A program made the position numbers and the translations under genes. DNA of 64,000 nucleotides from Actinoalloteichus_B caeruleus (GTDB lineage: Bacteria; Actinomycetota; Actinomycetes; Mycobacteriales; Pseudonocardiaceae), in assembly GCF_000718005.1 (NCBI RefSeq), contig NZ_JODV01000004.1; one strand, 5' to 3'. The notes below the pieces were generated by a model, which saw only the letters and a list, made by a program, of their open reading frames with translations, ran no database searches and was not told the DNA's origin. Shown in pieces: positions 43,899 to 52,158 of the stretch; the first letter of the stretch is position 1; every line of letters begins with the position of its first letter.

Positions 43899-45245
43899 AT
43901 GGGCATGACCACCGACCCTCAGACGACCGCGCGGGCCGCCGAGTCGGCCGACGAGTTCTGGGCGACGGCTCGTCGCCACCTGATCCGCTACGCCCACAAC
44001 GACTTCGTGCCCGCCATCATCGAGCGGGCGGCGGGATCCGAGGTCTTCGACTCGGAGGGCCGCGCCATCCTGGACTTCACCTCCGGGCAGATGAGCGCGC
44101 TGCTCGGCCACTGCCACCCGGCGATCGTCGAGTGCGTCAGCCGGTCGGTCTCCAGGTTGGACCACCTGTTCAGCTGGATGCTCAGCCGTCCGGTGGTGGA
44201 CCTGGCCGCCGCCCTCGCGAACACCCTGCCGTCCGGGTTGGACAGGGTGATGCTGCTCAGCACCGGCGGCGAGTCGAACGAGGCGGCCATCCGGATGGCC
44301 AAGCTCCACACCGGCGGCCACGAGGTCGTCTCCTTCGACCAGTCCTACCACGGGGTCACGCACGCGGCCGGCGCCGCGACCTACGGGATCTCCCGGCGTG
44401 GTTACGGTCCGGTGGCCCCCGGCAACCTCGTGATCCCCACGCCGAACGCCTACCGGCCGCTGTTCGAGCGGGACGGGCGGCACGACTGGCGGACCGAACT
44501 CGACCACGCCTTCGCGATGGTGGACCGCCAGTCGGTGGGCAGCCTGGCGGCCTTCATCGCCGAACCGATCCTGAGCACGGGAGGGGTGATCGAGCTGCCC
44601 CCGGGGTACCTCACCGCGCTCAAGCGCAAGTGCGAGGAACGCGGGATGCTGCTGATCCTCGACGAGGCGCAGACCGGTCTGTGCCGCACCGGTGACTGGT
44701 ACGCCTTCCAGCACGAGGGCGTCGCCCCGGACATCCTCACCCTGTCCAAGACGCTCGGCGCCGGGCTGCCGCTGGCGGCGGTCATCACCAGCGACGAGAT
44801 CGAGTCCACCTGCCACGACCGGGGCTTCTACTTCGGCACCACCCACGTCTCCGATCCGCTGGCGGCGGCGGTGGGGCTCACGGTCGTCACCGTCCTCCAG
44901 GAGAACGCCTTCGACCGGACCGCGCGCCAGCTGGGCGACCGGCTGCGCCGTGGGCTGCTCGAGATCCAGTCCCGGCACGAGCAGGTCGGCGACGTGCGGG
45001 GCCGTGGCCTGCTCCAGGGCATCGAACTCGTCACCGACCGCGAGAGCAGGACCCCGGCGCACGACTTCGGCGGTGCCGTCACACAGGCCTGTTTCGAGCT
45101 GGGCCTGCACCTCAACATCGTCCAGTTCCCCGGGAGCAGCAGCATCTTCCGGATGGCCCCGCCGCTGACCACCACGGACGCCGAACTGGACCGGGGACTG
45201 GACATCCTGGACCAGGCGCTGACGACCGTCGCCGGACGGGGCTGA
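43899..45245 (+). CDS. 2,2-dialkylglycine decarboxylase-like class III PLP enzyme
   Basis: 448-aa PLP enzyme. Seen: LDFTSGQMSALLGHCHPAI, the segment specific to dialkylglycine decarboxylase where the Gln binds the substrate carboxylate; DEAQTGLCRTG; and the Schiff-base lysine in LTLSKTLGAGLPLA. The residue that stacks on PLP in the Burkholderia enzyme (Trp in SWHGM) is Tyr here (SYHGV). The reaction of the family is decarboxylation-dependent transamination of 2,2-dialkylglycines such as 2-aminoisobutyrate with pyruvate. Controlled probably by the divergent Lrp regulator. Transaminase-only activity is an alternative. Confidence 0.9.
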   Translation: MGMTTDPQTTARAAESADEFWATARRHLIRYAHNDFVPAIIERAAGSEVFDSEGRAILDFTSGQMSALLGHCHPAIVECVSRSVSRLDHLFSWMLSRPVVDLAAALANTLPSGLDRVMLLSTGGESNEAAIRMAKLHTGGHEVVSFDQSYHGVTHAAGAATYGISRRGYGPVAPGNLVIPTPNAYRPLFERDGRHDWRTELDHAFAMVDRQSVGSLAAFIAEPILSTGGVIELPPGYLTALKRKCEERGMLLILDEAQTGLCRTGDWYAFQHEGVAPDILTLSKTLGAGLPLAAVITSDEIESTCHDRGFYFGTTHVSDPLAAAVGLTVVTVLQENAFDRTARQLGDRLRRGLLEIQSRHEQVGDVRGRGLLQGIELVTDRESRTPAHDFGGAVTQACFELGLHLNIVQFPGSSSIFRMAPPLTTTDAELDRGLDILDQALTTVAGRG

Positions 45246-45603
45246 GGGGCGGACGACGTCCGAGCCCGGGCGGGACGTCGGGTCGCACCGTGGTGGCGCC
45301 AGCCCCCGCCAGGACCTCGGAAGTCCTGGCCGGCCCGGGTGGCGGTGACCGATCGGGCGGAGCCGGGCCGGTGGCACCAGGGCTGGTCGCCGCTCCGGGG
45401 GCTCCCCGGGCTGGGCGATGGTGTCCCACCGGCACCGGGGAGCGGGCCGCGGTGCCCCGGTGGGAGCGGACCGGCGGCCACCGGGAGTCCCCGCGGGGGC
45501 GGAGCGCGGGGCGCCGGCCGCGTTCGCCGCCGAGTCGGCCCGCCTGGTGGGCGGGCATCGACTGGAGTACCGGCAGCCGCCGTCCGCCGCTAGGTTGATC
45601 GGC
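45246..45603. other. 358-bp intergenic region
   Basis: No gene seen; contains the hairpin at 45308-45330 and the promoter region of the next gene. Confidence 0.55.
45308..45330 (+). terminator. Hairpin terminator after decarboxylase gene
   Basis: 8-bp stem GCCAGGAC with its complement and a 7-base loop, 62 bp after the stop codon. Confidence 0.5.
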
Positions 45604-46383
45604 ATGACCTCAACGGCGGAGAAGGCCACCCTGCTCCAGGAGCTGCACGCGGCACCGGAGCCGCTGCTCGTCGTCAACGTGTGGGATGCGATCACGGCGA
45701 AGGTCGTCGCCGAGATCCCGGGAACACGGGCGCTGGCCACCGCGAGCCACGGCATCGCCGCCTCGCGCGGCTACCCCGACGGGGAACGCATCCCGCGCGA
45801 CGAGATGATCGCCGAGGTGGCGCTGATCGTGCGCGCGGCGGGTGACCTGCCCGTGACCGCCGACCTCGAGGCCGGCTACGGCGACCCGGGTGGCACGATC
45901 GCCCGCGCGATCGAGGTGGGGGCCGTCGGCGCCAACCTCGAGGACCAGATGAAGCCGTTGGCGGAGTCGGTGGGGGCGGTCGAGGCCGCGGTGGCCGCCG
46001 CCGAGGCCGCCGGGGTCGACTTCGTGCTCAACGCGCGCACCGACGCGTTCCTCAAGGCTGGGGACCGCGATCCCGAGGAGGTGCTCGCGGACGCGATCGC
46101 CCGGGGCCGGGCCTACCTCGACGCCGGCGCGTCGAACGTCTTCGTGCCGGGGAGGCTCGACGTCGACCAGGTCACCCGGCTGGTGTCCGAGCTGGGCGAG
46201 CGCGAGGTCAACCTGATCGGCGTTCCCGGTTCGATCTCGCTGGAGGTGGCGTGGGAACTCGGGGTCAGCCGGGTGTCCTACGGACCGTGGAGCCAGAACG
46301 TCGCCCTGACCGCGCTGGCCGAGCTCGTCGAGGACGTCCACGCCGGTGGTGGGCTGCCGGCGGGCACCCGCACGTTGAACTGA
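45604..46383 (+). CDS. Isocitrate lyase/PEP mutase family protein
   Basis: 259-aa single-domain TIM-barrel protein of the PEP mutase/isocitrate lyase superfamily. Seen: LLVVNVWDAITAKVV, ATASHGIAASRGYPDG, the metal region ADLEAGYGD, ANLEDQ and NARTDAFL. The KKCGH signature of true isocitrate lyase is absent, so it is likely a C-C or P-C bond enzyme of another specificity (oxaloacetate or methylmalate-type lyases are relatives). ATG 45604 is preferred; the in-frame upstream stretch is not protein-like. Substrate unknown. Confidence 0.9.
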   Translation: MTSTAEKATLLQELHAAPEPLLVVNVWDAITAKVVAEIPGTRALATASHGIAASRGYPDGERIPRDEMIAEVALIVRAAGDLPVTADLEAGYGDPGGTIARAIEVGAVGANLEDQMKPLAESVGAVEAAVAAAEAAGVDFVLNARTDAFLKAGDRDPEEVLADAIARGRAYLDAGASNVFVPGRLDVDQVTRLVSELGEREVNLIGVPGSISLEVAWELGVSRVSYGPWSQNVALTALAELVEDVHAGGGLPAGTRTLN

Positions 46384-46506
46384 CCGACCGGCTGGGACAC
46401 CCCGCCAGCCCCGGCGGCGGCCACTCCCCCGAGAGCCGCACCACCGGGTGGCGGGGTCCGGGCACCCGTTCGACGCGGATCGATGAGGAGAGGTCCGCCG
46501 TGTGGG

Positions 46507-46536
46507 GGAGGGCGGCCGCCGTGGCGACCGCCCTCC
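46507..46536. terminator. Hairpin between convergent genes
   Basis: 9-bp stem GGAGGGCGG with its complement and a 12-base loop, between the PEP mutase-like gene (plus) and the ABC permease gene (minus). Confidence 0.6.
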
Positions 46537-46628
46537 GTGGGACGCCTGGCCCGCTCCGGCACGCACGGGAGGTCAGGCCTGGCGCCCCCGCCGGGGTGCG
46601 CACGGGACGCCGAACCGGTCGCGAGTGC

Positions 46629-47396
46629 TCAGCTCCGGGCGGCGCGGTCGAACAGGCGTGCCGTGAGCAACGTCGCCCCGACGCCCAGGCCCACGAGCCA
46701 GAGCAGCGAGTGGGTGAGGGTGGTCGAGTCCGGAGCGCTGGTGGCGAGCCCGCGCAGCGCCTCGATGACGAGGGTGACGGGCTGGTGCTCGGCGAAGCCG
46801 CGCAGGAACCCGGGCAGGTTGTCGGCCGGCATGAACGCGGTGGACAGGTAGGGCAGGAACAGCGCGATGAAGCTGAACATGCCCGCCGACTCCACGGACT
46901 TCGACGCCAGCCCCCAGGCGGCGGCGATCAGCGTGAACACGAGGACGTAGGCCGCGAGCAGACCCACGATGCCCAGCCACTCCAGCGGGGTGGCGGTCGG
47001 CCGGAAACCCATGGCGACCGCGACGAGCAGCACGATCACGATGGAGGCCAGGTTGCGCAGCACGCTGGCGAGGACGTGTCCGAAGATGACGCCGGACGCC
47101 CGGACCGGCATGGTGCGCAGCCGCTGGACGAAGCCCTTGGAGACGTCGGTGTGGATGGACGTCGCGGTCAGGGCGGCACCGAAACCGGCGCACAACAACA
47201 TCACGCCCGGGGTCACGTAGTCGGCGTAGGAGCCGCCCACGGTGGAGTCCAGGGCGGAACCGAACACGGTGACGAACAGCAGCATGATCGCCACCGGTGC
47301 GACGACGGCGGTGACCAGGCTGTCGAGGTTGCGCAGCGAGTGGGTGATGCTGCGCTTGGCGAAGACCAGCTCGGCGGGGAGCGTGGCGGTGCTCAT
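46629..47396 (-). CDS. ABC-2 type exporter permease (DrrB-like)
   Basis: 255-aa membrane protein with about six transmembrane segments. Seen: SITHSLRNLDSLVTAVVAPVA at the N-terminus, RLRTMPVRASGVIFGHV and MFSFIALFLPYLSTAFMP, which are DrrB/daunorubicin-exporter features. The start ATG at 47396 overlaps the stop of the ATPase gene by four bases (ATGA). Forms a drug exporter with that ATPase. Confidence 0.93.
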   Translation of the reverse strand: MSTATLPAELVFAKRSITHSLRNLDSLVTAVVAPVAIMLLFVTVFGSALDSTVGGSYADYVTPGVMLLCAGFGAALTATSIHTDVSKGFVQRLRTMPVRASGVIFGHVLASVLRNLASIVIVLLVAVAMGFRPTATPLEWLGIVGLLAAYVLVFTLIAAAWGLASKSVESAGMFSFIALFLPYLSTAFMPADNLPGFLRGFAEHQPVTLVIEALRGLATSAPDSTTLTHSLLWLVGLGVGATLLTARLFDRAARS

Positions 47397-48346
47397 CGGG
47401 CGGGTTCCTTGTCGGTCGGTGCCGTCGCGGTGCTGTGGCCGGTCAGGGCGAGGAAGGCGTCGTCGAGGGTGGGGTTCTGGACGGTGAGGGTGCGGACGTG
47501 GCGCCCCTCGGAGTGCAGGCGGTTGAGCAGGAGGCGGACCCGCTCGGGGTTGCCGTCGGTGACGGACCGGATGACGGCCCCGTCGTCGAGGACGAGTTCG
47601 ACGGTCTCCCGCCCGACCCGCTTCTTGAGCTCCGCCGCCGTGCCCGAGGCGACGATCGCCCCGCCGTCGAGCACGGCGATGCGGTCGGCGAGGACGTCGG
47701 CCTCCTCCAGGTACTGGGTGGTGAGGATGATGGTCCGCCCGCCGCGCGCGAGCCGGGTGACCACGTTCCACAGCGCCGCCCGGCTCCGGGTGTCCATCCC
47801 GGTGGTCGGTTCGTCGAGGAAGATCAGCGGCGGGGAGGCGACCAGGCTGGCCGCCAGGTCCAGGCGGCGGCGCATCCCTCCCGAGTAGTGGCCGACGCGG
47901 CGGTGGGCCGCCGCGGTGAGGTCGAACTCCTCGAGGAGCTCGTCCGCGCGTCGGAGCGCCTCGGACTTCCCGAGCCGGAGCAGGCGCCCGACCATCACCA
48001 GGTTCTCCCGGCCGGTCAGCTCCTCGTCGACCGACGCGTACTGCCCGGTGACGCTGATGAGTTCGCGCACCCTGGCCCGATCGCGGACGACGTCGTGCCC
48101 GAGGAGCCGGGCGGTCCCCCCGTCGGCCCGGACCAGGGTGGTGAGGATGCGGATCAGGGTGGTCTTGCCGGCGCCGTTGGGGCCCAGGAGTGCGAGGACC
48201 CGCCCCTCCGGGACGTCGAAGGTCACGTCCCGGAGGACCTCGCGGTCGCCGTAGCGCTTGCGAATCCCGGAGACCGCGAGAGCCGACTTGTCGGCGGTCG
48301 GGCGATCTACGAATGGTGGTGTGAGCTGGGGTGATGACCTCGTCAT
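47393..48346 (-). CDS. ABC exporter ATPase (DrrA-like)
   Basis: 317-aa nucleotide-binding subunit. Seen: Walker A GPNGAGKTT, signature YSGGMRRRL, Walker B LIFLDEPTTGMD, and a C-terminal domain of about 90 aa as in DrrA. The start at 48346 (MTRSSPQ) is preferred over upstream codons, since these would cover the operator palindrome at 48354. Divergent from a TetR gene, it is very probably repressed by it and induced by the exported compound. Confidence 0.95.
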   Translation of the reverse strand: MTRSSPQLTPPFVDRPTADKSALAVSGIRKRYGDREVLRDVTFDVPEGRVLALLGPNGAGKTTLIRILTTLVRADGGTARLLGHDVVRDRARVRELISVTGQYASVDEELTGRENLVMVGRLLRLGKSEALRRADELLEEFDLTAAAHRRVGHYSGGMRRRLDLAASLVASPPLIFLDEPTTGMDTRSRAALWNVVTRLARGGRTIILTTQYLEEADVLADRIAVLDGGAIVASGTAAELKKRVGRETVELVLDDGAVIRSVTDGNPERVRLLLNRLHSEGRHVRTLTVQNPTLDDAFLALTGHSTATAPTDKEPAR

Positions 48347-48353
48347 GCGTACA

Positions 48354-48396
48354 GCGTAACAGTTACGCAGTATGAATGCGCAAGGGTTACGCAGTA
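48354..48396. promoter_or_regulatory. TetR operator: perfect 15-bp palindrome plus extra half site
   Basis: GCGTAACAGTTACGC at 48354-48368 is a perfect inverted repeat around one base. GTTACGCAGTA occurs at 48362-48372 and again at 48386-48396, 24 bp apart. The element fills the 60-bp space between the divergent ABC ATPase and TetR starts, so it can block both promoters. Confidence 0.85.
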
Positions 48397-48406
48397 GGAT
48401 GGCCGC

Positions 48407-49144
48407 ATGGCGAACGAGCACGGGGGGAACCTGGCTCCCCCTCAGGTCCCCCGAGCGGTTCTGCTGGCCTGGGGCCGGTCACCCGCCACCACGAAGGGGC
48501 CCCGGCCGAGGTGGACGCTCGAGCAGCTGCTGGCGGCGGCCGTCCGGCTCGGCGACGAGCAGGGCATCGACGCCATCACCATGAGCGGGCTCGCCAAGGC
48601 ACTCGGCAGCGGGACCATGTCCCTGTACCGGTACGTGGAGTCGCGGGAGGACCTGGTGATCCTCGCGGCCGACCACGCCCTCGGCCCGGGTGGCGCCCCC
48701 GAGGGCGCGGGCTGGCGGGACCGACTCCGCGCCTGGGTCCGCGACCTGCGCGAGGCCTACGAACGGCACCCGTGGCTGACCGCGATCCCCGTCGGGACGG
48801 AACCGCTGCTGCCGTCCTACCTGCAGCGCCTGGAGTCGGGACTGGCGTGCCTGGAACCCACCGGGATCTCCGGCGAGCGCGCGGTGACCGTGCTGACCAT
48901 GCTGTGGACCTACACCCGGGGTGAGGTGGAGCAGTCCGCCCAACTCGCCACCCTCGCGGAGGAGGCGGCCACGGGCGTCAACGAGGTCCTCGCCGCGCGC
49001 CTGCGCGCCCTCACCGGCGACGCGTTGCCCAGGGTGCTGGCCACCCTCGAACAGGAGGCGGCATCGACAGCGAGCGACCACGACGAGTTCGACGCCGCGA
49101 TCTCCATCGTCCTCGACGGGCTGACACCCCCCACCGAGAGGTAG
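48407..49144 (+). CDS. TetR-family repressor of the adjacent ABC exporter
   Basis: 245-aa regulator. Seen: N-terminal HTH (LLAAAVRLGDEQGIDAITMSGLAKALGSGTMSLYRYVESREDLV) with the SLYRY recognition helix and a TetR_C type ligand domain. The ATG at 48407 is the first after the operator. Divergent from the ABC exporter genes, it most likely controls both. Confidence 0.94.
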   Translation: MANEHGGNLAPPQVPRAVLLAWGRSPATTKGPRPRWTLEQLLAAAVRLGDEQGIDAITMSGLAKALGSGTMSLYRYVESREDLVILAADHALGPGGAPEGAGWRDRLRAWVRDLREAYERHPWLTAIPVGTEPLLPSYLQRLESGLACLEPTGISGERAVTVLTMLWTYTRGEVEQSAQLATLAEEAATGVNEVLAARLRALTGDALPRVLATLEQEAASTASDHDEFDAAISIVLDGLTPPTER

Positions 49145-49165
49145 CGGCCCCGCGAGGGGGTGTCA
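49122..49165. terminator. Long-range hairpin at convergent gene ends
   Basis: TGACACCCCC (49122-49131) and its complement (49156-49165) enclose 24 bases that include a small GCGG...CCGC hairpin. It overlaps the last codons of the TetR gene and of the GNAT gene. Confidence 0.5.
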
Positions 49166-49705
49166 GCCCGAGCCGGCGGAACCCCCGGCGGGCCGCTCGT
49201 AGCGGATCTCCAGGCCGTCCTCGTCGTCCCACTGCTCCCCCACCCGCGTGAAGTGGAACCGCGTCGCGAGATGGGTGGAGACCAGGTTGTCCGGGCTGAT
49301 GCTCAGCCGCACCGTGCGCACCCCTGGTTCGGTGGCCGCGCGGTCCAGCAGGACCTCGAGCGCGGCCGCCGCGTAGCCCTGGCGGCGGTGAGTCGGCTCG
49401 ACCGCGTAGCCGATCTCCACCATGCCGGACTCGTCGGGAGGTCCGTGGTACCCGGCCCGGCCCACGGCCAGCCGTCGTCGTTCGTCCCAGATGAGCCCGG
49501 TGACCCATGCCGCGCTCGCCGGCTCCCGGGCGACCCGCTCGGCACGGCGGCGCCACACGCCCCGCCAGGCCGGCCCCGCGAAGTAGGGGGAGACGGGCAC
49601 GGGGGCGATGGCGTTCGCGCCGTCGAGGTCGCCGGCGGCGAGCGCGCGGAACACCGGGCCGGACAGGTGCACGATCCGCACCCGCCGGAGGAGGTGGGCG
49701 GTCAC
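49163..49705 (-). CDS. GNAT-family N-acetyltransferase
   Basis: 180-aa acyl-CoA N-acyltransferase. Seen: VEIGYAVEPTHRRQGYAAAALEVLL, which contains the acetyl-CoA binding R/Q-x-x-G-x-A motif, and the C-terminal LSISPDNLVSTHLATRFHF. The RimJ/RimL-like group acetylates amines of small molecules or protein N-termini; the substrate is unknown. It converges on the TetR gene. Confidence 0.9.
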   Translation of the reverse strand: MTAHLLRRVRIVHLSGPVFRALAAGDLDGANAIAPVPVSPYFAGPAWRGVWRRRAERVAREPASAAWVTGLIWDERRRLAVGRAGYHGPPDESGMVEIGYAVEPTHRRQGYAAAALEVLLDRAATEPGVRTVRLSISPDNLVSTHLATRFHFTRVGEQWDDEDGLEIRYERPAGGSAGSG

Positions 49706-50251
49706 GGACGTGAGGCTCCCAGACGCGCCGGTCCCGGGGCCACCGGTTTACCGCCTCGCACTCGGAGCCGCGGACCGTCCCGGCCGCGCGGTCCACCTCC
49801 TACCCACCGGCTACCGCCGTCGACGTCCCGGCCTCCCTGGCGCGGGACGGGGCCGGCCGCCGAGACCCGAGGTGGGAGCCACCAGCGGGTCCACCCGCCA
49901 CCGTTCACCCCTCTCGTCACGCGCGGCGGTTCCTCGCCCGGGCGACGGCCCGGATCAGGGGGCGGTCGGGGCGCGAGTCCGGTTCGGCCGGTGCGGTCCT
50001 CCCGACCACGCACGGAGATGACCGCGTGCGCGGCGGGTGGCCGCCTGGCACCACCCTCCCGCGCGGAGTCGTCCGGTCGCGGACCGAGACCCTCGGCTGG
50101 CGCGCGACACGCGGCGCCTCCGGGACGCCGAGGGAACCGAGCGCGGGAGCTGCGTCGCGGCTCACGTTCCGTTGACAGCGCGCGCCGCCGACGACATACG
50201 ATCCGGTCGACAATGATTTTCATTTCTTCTGGGCCGGTTCGGTCCCGCTAG
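49706..50251. other. 546-bp upstream region of metal importer
   Basis: No gene seen. The right end contains a TTGACA box (50172-50177) and a Fur/Zur-like palindrome. Confidence 0.6.
50172..50225 (+). promoter_or_regulatory. Promoter with Fur/Zur-like box
   Basis: A perfect -35 TTGACA (50172-50177) is followed about 17-18 bases later by CATACGAT as a possible -10. Just downstream, 50212-50224 reads AATGATTTTCATT, an inverted repeat AATGA-3-TCATT, within GACAATGATTTTCATTTC. It matches the core of Fur-superfamily boxes (AATGATNNTCATT). It lies 28 bp before the permease GTG, as expected for metal repression. Confidence 0.7.
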
Positions 50252-51325
50252 GTGAGCCCTGTGAAGACCTCCGTTGCCGCGTCCCCGGCTCGGCGCGCGC
50301 GGCGCGGCCCCCCGCGTGCCGCCATCGTCCTGACCGGACTGACGGCCCTGCTGCTGGTCGTCGTGGTCGCGGCGGTGTCGCTCGGCCCGATCCCGGTGCC
50401 TCCTCGGGACACCGTGCTGGTGCTGCTGCACCGGCTGGGCGTGGTGGCATCGGCGGGCCAGTACGAGCTGGTCGTGGAGACCATCCGACTCCCCCGGGTG
50501 CTGGTGGCACTGGTGGTCGGGGCGGCGCTCGCCGTGGCCGGGACCGTCATGCAGGCCCTGTTCCGCAACCCCCTCGCGGATCCCGGTGTCACCGGGGTCT
50601 CCAGCGGCGCGGCCGCCGCCTCCGTGCTGGTCCTGGCCACCGGGGCCACGGTCCTGGGCCGTTGGGTGCTGCCGGCGGCGGCGTTCGTGGGCGCGCTGGC
50701 GGCGTTGGTCGTCGTGCACCTGGTCGCGGCCGCGCGGCGCGACCGGTCGGCCTCGACCCTCCTGCTCATCGGGATCGCGCTCAACGCGCTGCTCGGCGCG
50801 GTCATCAGCGCGGTGCTGGCGAACGTGCCGGACGACCGGGACGTGCGGGGCATCGTCTTCTGGCTCAACGGTGATCTGGTCGCGCGCACCTGGGAGCACG
50901 TGGCGCTGGCGCTCCCACCCGTCTGCGTGGGCGTCGTCGGCGTCCTGCTCCTCTCCCGCGACCTCAACATGCTGCTCCTCGGTGAGAGCGCGGCCCGGTC
51001 CTCCGGAGTGGACGTGCTCCGCACCCGCCGCCTGCTGCTCACCCTGGCCGCCCTGATCACGGGGAGCGCGGTCGCGGTGGCGGGAGCGATCGGCTTCGTC
51101 GGCCTCGTCGTGCCCCACGTCATCCGCCTGGTGGTGGGGCCCGATCACCGGCTGCTGCTCCCCGCCGCCGCGCTGTTCGGCGGGTCCTTCCTCGTCCTCG
51201 CCGACCTCGGCGCCCGGATGCTCCTCAGCCCGGTCGTGCTCCAGACCGGGACGCTCACCGCGTTGATCGGCGCGCCCGTCTTCCTCCTGCTGGTCCTCCG
51301 GCGGGGACGGCGAGGTGCGCGGTGA
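50252..51325 (+). CDS. FecCD-type metal-chelate ABC permease
   Basis: 357-aa permease of the iron-siderophore/hemin/cobalamin importer family, about ten transmembrane segments. Seen: RLPRVLVALVVGAALAVAG, QALFRNPLADPGVTGVSSGAA and GFVGLVVPHVIRLVVGPDHR. GTG 50252 is the start. A single protein probably forms a homodimer, as in BtuC or HmuU. Under a Fur/Zur-like box, so likely induced by metal shortage. Confidence 0.95.
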   Translation: MSPVKTSVAASPARRARRGPPRAAIVLTGLTALLLVVVVAAVSLGPIPVPPRDTVLVLLHRLGVVASAGQYELVVETIRLPRVLVALVVGAALAVAGTVMQALFRNPLADPGVTGVSSGAAAASVLVLATGATVLGRWVLPAAAFVGALAALVVVHLVAAARRDRSASTLLLIGIALNALLGAVISAVLANVPDDRDVRGIVFWLNGDLVARTWEHVALALPPVCVGVVGVLLLSRDLNMLLLGESAARSSGVDVLRTRRLLLTLAALITGSAVAVAGAIGFVGLVVPHVIRLVVGPDHRLLLPAAALFGGSFLVLADLGARMLLSPVVLQTGTLTALIGAPVFLLLVLRRGRRGAR

Positions 51326-52158
51326 CCGGTCCCCCTCCCCGCCACGGAGCCCCGGACGACCTGCCGCTGGTCGCGGAGGAGGTGAGCGTGGTCATCGACG
51401 GTCGTCCGGTGCTCGTCGACGTCACCGTGCGCGTGCGAACCGGCGAGGTGATGGCGCTGGTCGGTCCCAACGGAGCTGGCAAGAGCACGCTGCTCTCCGT
51501 CCTCGCGGGCCTCCGGCGGCCGGAGGGCGGGGACGTCCGGCTCGACGGGACCCCGACGCGGTCGCTGCGTCCCCGGGTCCTGGCGCGCTCCCTGGCCCAC
51601 GTGCCCCAGGACACCGCACTGGACTTCGAGTTCACCTCCCGGCAGGTCGTGCTGTTGGGCAGGCACCCCCACCTCCGCCGGTTCGCCCCGGTGGGCCCGG
51701 AGGACGAGCGGATCGCGGACCAGGCGTTGCGCGACGCGGGAGCCGACCGCTGGTCCGACCAGGAGGTGACGACGCTCTCCGGCGGCGAGCGGCAACTCGT
51801 GCACATCGCGAAGGCGCTCGCGCAGGAACCCCGGGTGCTGTTGCTCGACGAGCCGGTCGCCGCCCTCGACCTCCGCCACCAGCTCCACGTGCTGCGCCTG
51901 CTCCGCGAACTGGCCCGACGCGGAACCGCCGTCGTGGCCGTGCTGCACGACCTCAACCAGGCCGCCCGGTTCTGCGACCGGGTGGCGCTGCTCCACCAGG
52001 GCGGTCTGCTCGCCGACGGCCCCCCGGAACTGACGCTCACGAGGGAGAACATCGCCGTCGCCTACGGAGTGCGGGTGGTGGTCCGCCACGACCCCGACAC
52101 CCGGAGCCCACGCGTGGTCCCCCTGGACATCGACGAAGGATCAGGAGACACCCGATGA
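51322..52158 (+). CDS. FecE-type ABC importer ATPase
   Basis: 278-aa ATPase. Seen: Walker A GPNGAGKST, signature LSGGERQLV, Walker B VLLLDEPVAALD and the H-loop LHDLNQAARFCD. The GTG start overlaps the permease stop (GTGA). HmuV/FecE family. Confidence 0.95.
   Translation: MTGPPPRHGAPDDLPLVAEEVSVVIDGRPVLVDVTVRVRTGEVMALVGPNGAGKSTLLSVLAGLRRPEGGDVRLDGTPTRSLRPRVLARSLAHVPQDTALDFEFTSRQVVLLGRHPHLRRFAPVGPEDERIADQALRDAGADRWSDQEVTTLSGGERQLVHIAKALAQEPRVLLLDEPVAALDLRHQLHVLRLLRELARRGTAVVAVLHDLNQAARFCDRVALLHQGGLLADGPPELTLTRENIAVAYGVRVVVRHDPDTRSPRVVPLDIDEGSGDTR

Noticed and set aside
49917..50223. Small open frames upstream of the metal importer
   Set aside because: Arg/Pro-rich, no ribosome site, opposite to the promoter and Fur-like box.
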